Assembly (NCBI RefSeq): GCF_905163445.1 | Contig: NC_053180.1 | Span: 10,530,701-10,594,700 of the forward strand | DNA length: 64,000 nucleotides | Source: Pararge aegeria | Lineage: Eukaryota; Arthropoda; Insecta; Lepidoptera; Nymphalidae | Direction: 5' to 3' | Shown: one piece after another, positions 58,501 through 64,000 of the stretch | Position numbering within the stretch: position 1 is the first letter of the stretch | Layout of the letters: each line of letters starts with the position of its first letter | Notes under the pieces: model-generated | Databases searched by the model: none | Told to the model about the DNA's origin: nothing | What the model saw: only the letters and a program-made list of their open reading frames with translations | Program-made: the position numbers and the translations under genes

Positions 58501-58849
58501 CTGGCATGGTAGCTTTATATTAAAACCACCAGTCTTGCTAGAACGCTTGGCGGCACGTCTTTTTCGGTAGGGTAGTAACAAGCCACGGCCCAAGCCATCC
58601 AACAGAAATGTACCAGAGATGCACATACAAGTATACGTACGTTTTTAGAAATCCTAACCACATCCGTGCCACATAATGCAGCTCCTTATAATAACCACTA
58701 GCAGTCCTCCGCTTCCTGAACGACTGTTACATATGACTAAGCCTAAATAGCATGTAGCCTTCCTCAAGAATAAAGGTACAAAGTTAATAAGAAAGACTTA
58801 CTAATTTAATTAGTTTTGAAGAAGGCCTGAGGCTTGCTTTCGCGGGGAA

Positions 58850-59310
58850 AGAGTGCGATTCTCCATTCTACGAGATCGATTCGCTATGTGCGTTTTTAAG
58901 TTAAGCAATTAAAATAACACTTTCATTAACGAAGAAGAAAACATCGTCAGGAAACCTGCATGCCTGAGAGTTCTCAAAAGCGTGTGAATTCTACCAATCC
59001 ACACTTGTCTAGCATGGTGGACCCTTCTATTCTTTGACATGTGCCCATACAAACTTAATTGTAATTTATTATTTTATTAATTGTATTGTGTCATTATAAA
59101 CATTGTAATTGCCAATATCTTAATTGTACCTAGTAGTAACATCAATTAAAATTTTAAACACTACCTTGACAACAATTTGCATCTGCAATTTTTTTCTTTT
59201 CCTGTAACACCTATTTACCTGTATCAGCAAATAAATAAAATTGAATTGAATTGAATTCTCATTCTCATAGGACACCAGTCTTTGGAGTGTGTGTGTGAAT
59301 GGTTTGATAA
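58850..59310 (+). mobile_element. S1 SINE interrupted by a LINE tail
   Basis: S1 runs from TGCGATTCTCC to AGCATGGTGGACCCTTCT, stops at about 59027, and resumes at TCTCATTCTCATAGGACACC near 59255. Confidence 0.65.
59028..59254 (+). mobile_element. LINE 3' end nested in S1
   Basis: An AT-rich 3' UTR (TTGTAATTTATTATTTTATT ... CCTGTATCAGCAAATAAATA) ending in tandem TTGAA units (59238-59253). TTCT at both junctions may be target duplication. Confidence 0.6.
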
Positions 59311-59411
59311 TGATATTGATAACCCTTTTGCCTTAGTTTTAACGTTTAAAAGGTAACCTGCTGTTGAAATTCCCAACTTCTAGTCCCAGCGGCTTAGGCT
59401 GTGTGTTGGTA

Positions 59412-59585
59412 TCTTTATATATATTTTTTGTGTGCGTGTGTGTCACTGAACTCCTCCTAGACCGCTGGACCGATTTGAGTTATTTTTTTGGTATAAGTTT
59501 GGTTGGCACCCTGGATGCTATAGATTCACAAATAAGCCCGACAGATGGCGCTGGGGTCCACTTGTATTTTATATAATAGATAAGC
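59412..59585 (+). mobile_element. Helitron 5' part, truncated
   Basis: Starts TCTTTATATATATTTTTTG after an A and continues with GTGTCACTGAACTCCTCCTA, CGCTGGACCGATTTGAG and ACAGATGGCGCTG, a known arrangement of a lepidopteran Helitron family. The 3' end with CTAG is missing. Confidence 0.5.
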
Positions 59586-59786
59586 TAAGAGTTTCAATAC
59601 CTTAACGTGCTCGTCCACATTAAACCAGTGTGGTTACTTAAGATACACATCCCTCTCATCTATGTCAAATAAAGTTGGTGAGACAATAACATCAAGCTGA
59701 TGATGATGGTAATACTATTATCTCATTAGTGATGCACACTGACTTGTATTCGTTTTGTTTGATGGGATTAGTATAATTGTTATAAA

Positions 59787-59944
59787 AACTATTTAAAAGG
59801 GTTATCGAGTCTACCGGTGATCCTAGAGCAGGCAGTTACCTTGGCCAACGAATTAGTTTGGCGATCCAAAAGGGCAATGCTGCCAGCATCTTAGGAACTG
59901 TACTTCGCTGCGGTGGTTTCGAAGACGTTTTAGATTTTATTTAG
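59787..59944 (+). pseudogene. LINE ORF2 C-terminus remnant
   Basis: An open run to TAG at 59942 reads LFKRVIESTGDPRAGSYLGQ then RISLAIQKGNAASILGTV. The TGDPRAG....QRIS.AIQ.GNAASILGT block is one I recognise from the C-termini of lepidopteran non-LTR retrotransposon polymerases. There is no upstream RT domain. A Helitron-type end lies about 200 bases to the left. Confidence 0.6.
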
Positions 59945-59949
59945 TTTCA

Positions 59950-60715
59950 AATAGTTTATTTTAGGTTATATTTATGAAACAATTATTTTAATAACTATTT
60001 TGCATATTATATCTTACCGAAAATTGATCATCCTTGCGTAAATTATTAATTAGGTATCTAAAAATGGCTTATAAAATAATGCATGATACAAAGCACAGAA
60101 CGGCACCGCGTTGTGAGAACAATTTGTATACATGGGATAATACATGGCATTTATATCGTAATATACTTCAAAAAGCCTTATTTGCTACTAGAAAGACATT
60201 ATTATGTCTTTTCATTTGAATAAAGAGCCGGCGGAAGAACAGTTTAGCATAAATATGGTATCAAAGAAAACTTGCACTTACGTAAAGAAGTGTTGGATTG
60301 TTAGGGTTGCTTTAGTCTTTAATTTCACTTGCTTTGTTTTTGTGACTTTCCTCTTTAATGTTTGTATACATGGCAGTCGGAGTGCTTTGTCAATTAAACC
60401 ACCGTACTGAAATGCATTGCTAATGCTAAAATAATGTATTCTTGTTTTTCAGCCTACCATTTGAGCCGAACATTTATGTATTATTTTGTTATGAAACAAC
60501 AAATATTTGTTTTGTTAACTTATTATTATTTATTTTGTTATGAAACAAAGAAATACACACACTTTCTAATTAATAGTAATGTCTGTGTAACGCAAGTTCT
60601 TATTGCCTTCTACCCTTATGAATATTTTAAGTGTGTTGCGTAGATAAAGCGGCTTTGACTGAAGTCTTGGAGGACAGTTTCAATCTGAAATACCATACAG
60701 ATTTAATAATAGTAA
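59950..60715. other. AT-rich, nothing recognised
   Basis: Several short open frames typical of AT-rich DNA; none has splice sites or family features. Confidence 0.5.
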
Positions 60716-60720
60716 ACACA

Positions 60721-60840
60721 CACGGTGATAGCCCGGTTAGTAGGAGCTCGACTCACCTTCGGTGGGTCGAGTTCGAATCCCAGCACGCCCCTCTAACTTA
60801 TCTTTCGTGCCCTTATCCTAAGTTATGTGTGTTCGGCACA
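60721..60840 (+). mobile_element. S1 SINE head
   Basis: ACGGTGATAGCCCGGTTAGT, GTCGAGTTCGAATCCCAGCA, CTAAGTTATGTGTG; the 3' part is lost. Confidence 0.75.
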
Positions 60841-61267
60841 ACATGTCTTCTTCAATCTTTTGGCACATTCTTATGACCGCCTTCAATTACTGTCCTTGGG
60901 AATATTTTTCTTGGTGTAATAATCGCCACCCTTCGGTTCAAAGGACTTATTCCTAACAGAAAGGTTACAATCTTCATCTATTCTGATTTGCTGAGCATCC
61001 ACTTATCAATAAGCATGGCACGGATACTTTGGCATTAGTATTTGTAATATTATTATGGAAAAATCAATAAAGTGTTAACATTGCGACAACCCTAATATCA
61101 CTGCTTCAAATGAGCACGATAAAATCTCGCGTGATCCCTGCCAATGTGAGTTATGCACAGCGCTAACTGAAAAAGTCACGTTGCTAATAGGTAAATGAGT
61201 TGAAGAAGGGAAGTTGGCGACCTCCGTAGCTCAGTTGTTAGTAAGCCTAAATTTTAGCCCAGTGGGA

Positions 61268-61527
61268 AGCGGTAATAGCCCAGTGGGTAGGTAGAAGCTC
61301 GACTCGCTTTCGGAGGGCCGAGTTCGAATCCCAGCACGTACCTCTAACTTTTCTAAGTTATTAAGTAATTAAAATATCACTTGATTAAACGGTGAAGGAA
61401 AACATCGTTAGGAACCTGCATGCCTGAGAATTTTTGATAATGTTCTCTAAGGTGAGTGGAGTCCACCAATCCGCACTGGGCCAGCGTGGTGGATTACAAC
61501 TTATACCCCTTCTCATTGTGGGAGTTC
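61268..61527 (+). mobile_element. S1 SINE, near full length
   Basis: GCGGTAATAGCCCAGTGGG, GGGCCGAGTTCGAATCCCAG, GGTGAAGGAAAACATCGTTA, AATCCGCACTGGGCCAGCGT; the tail is cut at CTCATTGTGGGAG. One of the least diverged S1 copies. Confidence 0.88.
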
Positions 61528-61930
61528 CCTTGATTTCTACGAAATCCCATTAATAGATCATGAACTGATGAAAATGAAACAACTAAAGAAGTACACAGTT
61601 TCAAACAAAATAGAATTTTCCTAATCAGTGAATAAAAGAGAGTATAAAATGTACCTTCTCCTTTTTTGAAGTCGGTTGGAATAAACCAAATGGTATTCCT
61701 TGCGTATCTAAAGAACAAAATAAACCCAATCTATCTTCAAACAAAGTAGATGATACATAACAATATGTTGCGCCCGATAAAGCGAGAGCCAAACCGCGGC
61801 CTCGAACCGCCGCTTAGCTTTGTTTGCGGCGTTAAAGTTTGCGTCAAAATCTTTGTCTATATATAAATATAATCACGAACCGATCACCGTATCCGTATCG
61901 CGTGGACGTGTATCATAATAGCGCAATTAG

Positions 61931-62185
61931 ATGGCTGATAATACGCGTTCTAGATACGCCGCTTTGTTACGATACGCGAAACAGGTAGTCCGTTTCGCGT
62001 ATCGTACCAAAGCGGCGGCTTACCTAGTTGGGTTTTGGCCGTTTATAAGAAGAGCAAACATAGAAATTCATACCTTGATACGCAATTATGATGAGGGGCA
62101 GAGTAAACTGAAAAGGCGTTTACAATGTGATACTAAACTTTGTTACAGTATGGAAAATGAAGCGGTTAGCGAACCGGACAAGTAG
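61931..62185 (+). CDS. Unassigned 84-codon reading frame containing a large hairpin
   Basis: The frame starts at ATG in ATTAGATGGCTG and ends at TAG. Its first third overlaps the hairpin 61957-62017, so the encoded motif repeats in mirrored form (RYAALLRYAK ... RTKAAAYL). Upstream lie a CpG-rich block (61785-61840) and a TATATATAA string near 61860. The second half is Lys/Arg-rich and not family-like. I think it more likely that the frame is a by-product of an inverted-repeat element than a conserved gene. Confidence 0.15.
   Translation: MADNTRSRYAALLRYAKQVVRFAYRTKAAAYLVGFWPFIRRANIEIHTLIRNYDEGQSKLKRRLQCDTKLCYSMENEAVSEPDK
61957..62017. repeat. 26-bp-stem hairpin, CpG-rich
   Basis: The arms 61957-61982 and 61992-62017 are complementary at 25 of 26 positions around the 9-base loop AGGTAGTCC. 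The stem contains GATACGCG and GCGGCG runs, unusual in this AT-rich window. Confidence 0.8.
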
Positions 62186-62621
62186 GTAATACATATATGG
62201 ACACCATTCTTGTGCGCCTAATCTTGCTCGTTGACTCTTGCACGGAACACCGCGCCTAGACGCCGCAGTTTTGGATTGCCTCAAAATCTTTTGTAAAAAC
62301 TTCACAATAAGTGAACACTGGAATAAATTTAATACTATCATTTGTTGGTATAATGAGTTTTCCAAGGTTGGCTATTTTATTACTTTCTTTACTACCACGA
62401 GGCCGAGTAGCAAAATAGAAATATCTAAGACCCGTGCCTAGAAAATTTGTTTTATAAATGAACAAGCAATGTTTGCCTTATTAGCATAGAATGGGTCTCC
62501 AAGGGCATGCTACGTTGTTATTAACTTAACTTTCTGTGGAATAATATAACTATAATAATAATAATGTTATGTACCTATGATACTAATAATTACTATAAAA
62601 ATATAATTTTTATAACCATTG

Positions 62622-62720
62622 CCCGCGACTTTGTTTGGTTTTATAAAAATCATTATGAATAACGTTTGTTTTGGGATAGGGAATAATAACATGTGTATAA
62701 AAACGACTTCGCAAATAATT
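62622..62720 (-). mobile_element. Diverged Helitron 3' fragment
   Basis: CCATTGCCCGCGACTTTGTTTGG is close to the complement of the Helitron 3' hairpin; the rest is too decayed to align by eye. Confidence 0.3.
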
Positions 62721-62729
62721 CCTTATTTG

Positions 62730-64000
62730 AGAATATTTTTTATTGCCATTAAAAAGGTTAAAGTTGATTAACCTTATAAGATAAACATAATATGCTATCG
62801 CGATCAATATGGTTTAGAACGTTTAAAGAGGGTGAATCCGTCATACCTATTTACATATATTTGCGTAACTTTAACGGTTTACTTAACGCACGAAACGGAA
62901 GCTCTTAAAAGGAGTATTTATCTATTTTTGCAAAATTTTCCACTGATGCTCTGCTCTTTAAGTTGCAGCGTGGTGTATTTAACCTATTAATAGCGTTCCT
63001 CGAAAAATGGACTATCCAACCTCAACATCATTTTTTAATTCCAGCCAGTAGTTCCTGAGTTTAATCAACCAAACAAACATACTCTTTACTATTATATTAC
63101 TAAGTATAGATAAGTAAACGGTTCCCCGCATTTTTGTCGACGTGAAAATCTGATAAGTAAAATTTTTCTATACAAAATTAGATTGGATACTCTGACCTAC
63201 GGCATCGCATCGCTCACCCTTCGTTTTGCTTAGCGTTCTTTCTAACTTTTTTTTAGCCTTCATAACGTTCTCATTTAAAAACTACCTTTAAATTTGCCGT
63301 AGAATCAGATTGAATACCAGGAAAAGTTAATTATTTCGTAACGTATTGGAAAATAGCACTGCAGTTATCACTGAATATGACTGAACAGCGTCGCTTCAAG
63401 TTCCCGAACAAGCTAAACAATACAATTAGGGTAAGCATCGCTGGAAACTTACCCACCGTAAAATCATGAATGGAGTATTGTCTAATAATGCACCTTATAG
63501 TTCAGTTTATTATAAATTAACTAGATGACAATATGACTTAATGCATTAAAAAGTCGTAAACGCCATCGTGTCATTGAGGTTCTCATACTGTTTCCCATTA
63601 ATATAAATAGATGGAAATATATATATTTTTTTTGTATACCTATCCTCATTTTTATGTTTATTTCTTGTTATGGAAGAGCGGTGTCAAGACACAAGGTTAG
63701 TAATTCTACCCTTGAAAGAAGGCTCCAGCCATTAGCGGTAACAGTAATTTTATATACCCAAATAAAGTATTTTTATTTCTTTTATACAAATCGTAGTTAC
63801 TTTTCATGCGATCAAATTGATAAAAAATCTCGCACTAGGCACTCTGTCATATGAAGATTTAGGATCAGATAAATTATACTGTATATAACTTTAAGTGAGT
63901 GAGGAACGTGTAGAAACTCAAATCGAGATAGTAATATGTATAGTTAGACTAAAGGAAGTTAGTTCACGTTTGCCCTTCGGATTGTGGCGGGAAATTAAGC
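62730..64000. other. AT-rich, nothing recognised
   Basis: No repeat landmarks I can name; GC rises slightly at 63195-63240 without a usable frame. Confidence 0.5.

Noticed and set aside
1..64000. CRISPR array, operons, ribosome binding sites, phage genes
   Set aside because: The repeat content and splice signals are those of an insect nuclear genome; no regularly spaced repeats or bacterial gene order.

Overview
The window looks like nuclear DNA from a moth or butterfly (Lepidoptera). It is AT-rich with no operon-like gene packing, and it is filled with short dispersed repeats of kinds I know from lepidopteran genomes: tRNA-headed SINEs ending in (GAT)n or TTTATT runs, Helitron-type ends close to GCGGACGAAGTCGCGGGCAA, CR1/jockey-like and RTE-like LINE tails, small hAT and mariner-type MITEs. 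The Metulj-like SINE hints at a nymphalid butterfly, but that is inference. No intact long gene, rRNA or free-standing tRNA gene is visible. The window is best read as intergenic and intronic DNA carrying a few isolated candidate exons.

Candidate host exons. On the plus strand, 17838-17922 (start codon in a CACCATGG context, GTAAGT donor), 21360-21430, 23553-23656 and perhaps 24080-24139 can be joined in compatible phases and may belong to one unknown gene (A). On the minus strand, 27492-27617 and 44962-45051 each hold an ATG, a short GC-richer reading frame and a strong donor (GTATGT, GTAAGA), and both end in phase 0. They could be first coding exons of two genes, or alternative first exons of one gene running leftward. 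A CpG-rich block at 36011-36200 has promoter-like core motifs. None of these proteins was recognised.

Repeat layout. Five SINE-like families recur, called here S1 (Metulj-like), S2 (tail ...GGGGCTAGATGG), S3 (...TTAGACTGCATCATCACTTACCACC), S4 (GGCAGCAG / CCAGCGTGG) and S5 (GTCCCGG / AACCCGCATTGG). Several are broken by later insertions: a hAT with an 8-bp target duplication inside S4 (25.3 kb), a MITE inside S3 (12.3 kb) and a LINE tail inside S1 (59.0 kb). LINE coding remnants sit at 37.0-37.4 kb (minus), 38.4 kb (plus) and 59.8 kb (plus). A Helitron with both ends intact is at 45854-46144.

The clearest structure not explained by named families is a set of near-perfect hairpins and inverted-repeat elements: 9030-9083, 40753-40799, 43824-44115, 52245-52309 and 61957-62017. 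The stretches between these features are AT-rich DNA in which I see no gene. All family names come from pattern recognition, without database searches.
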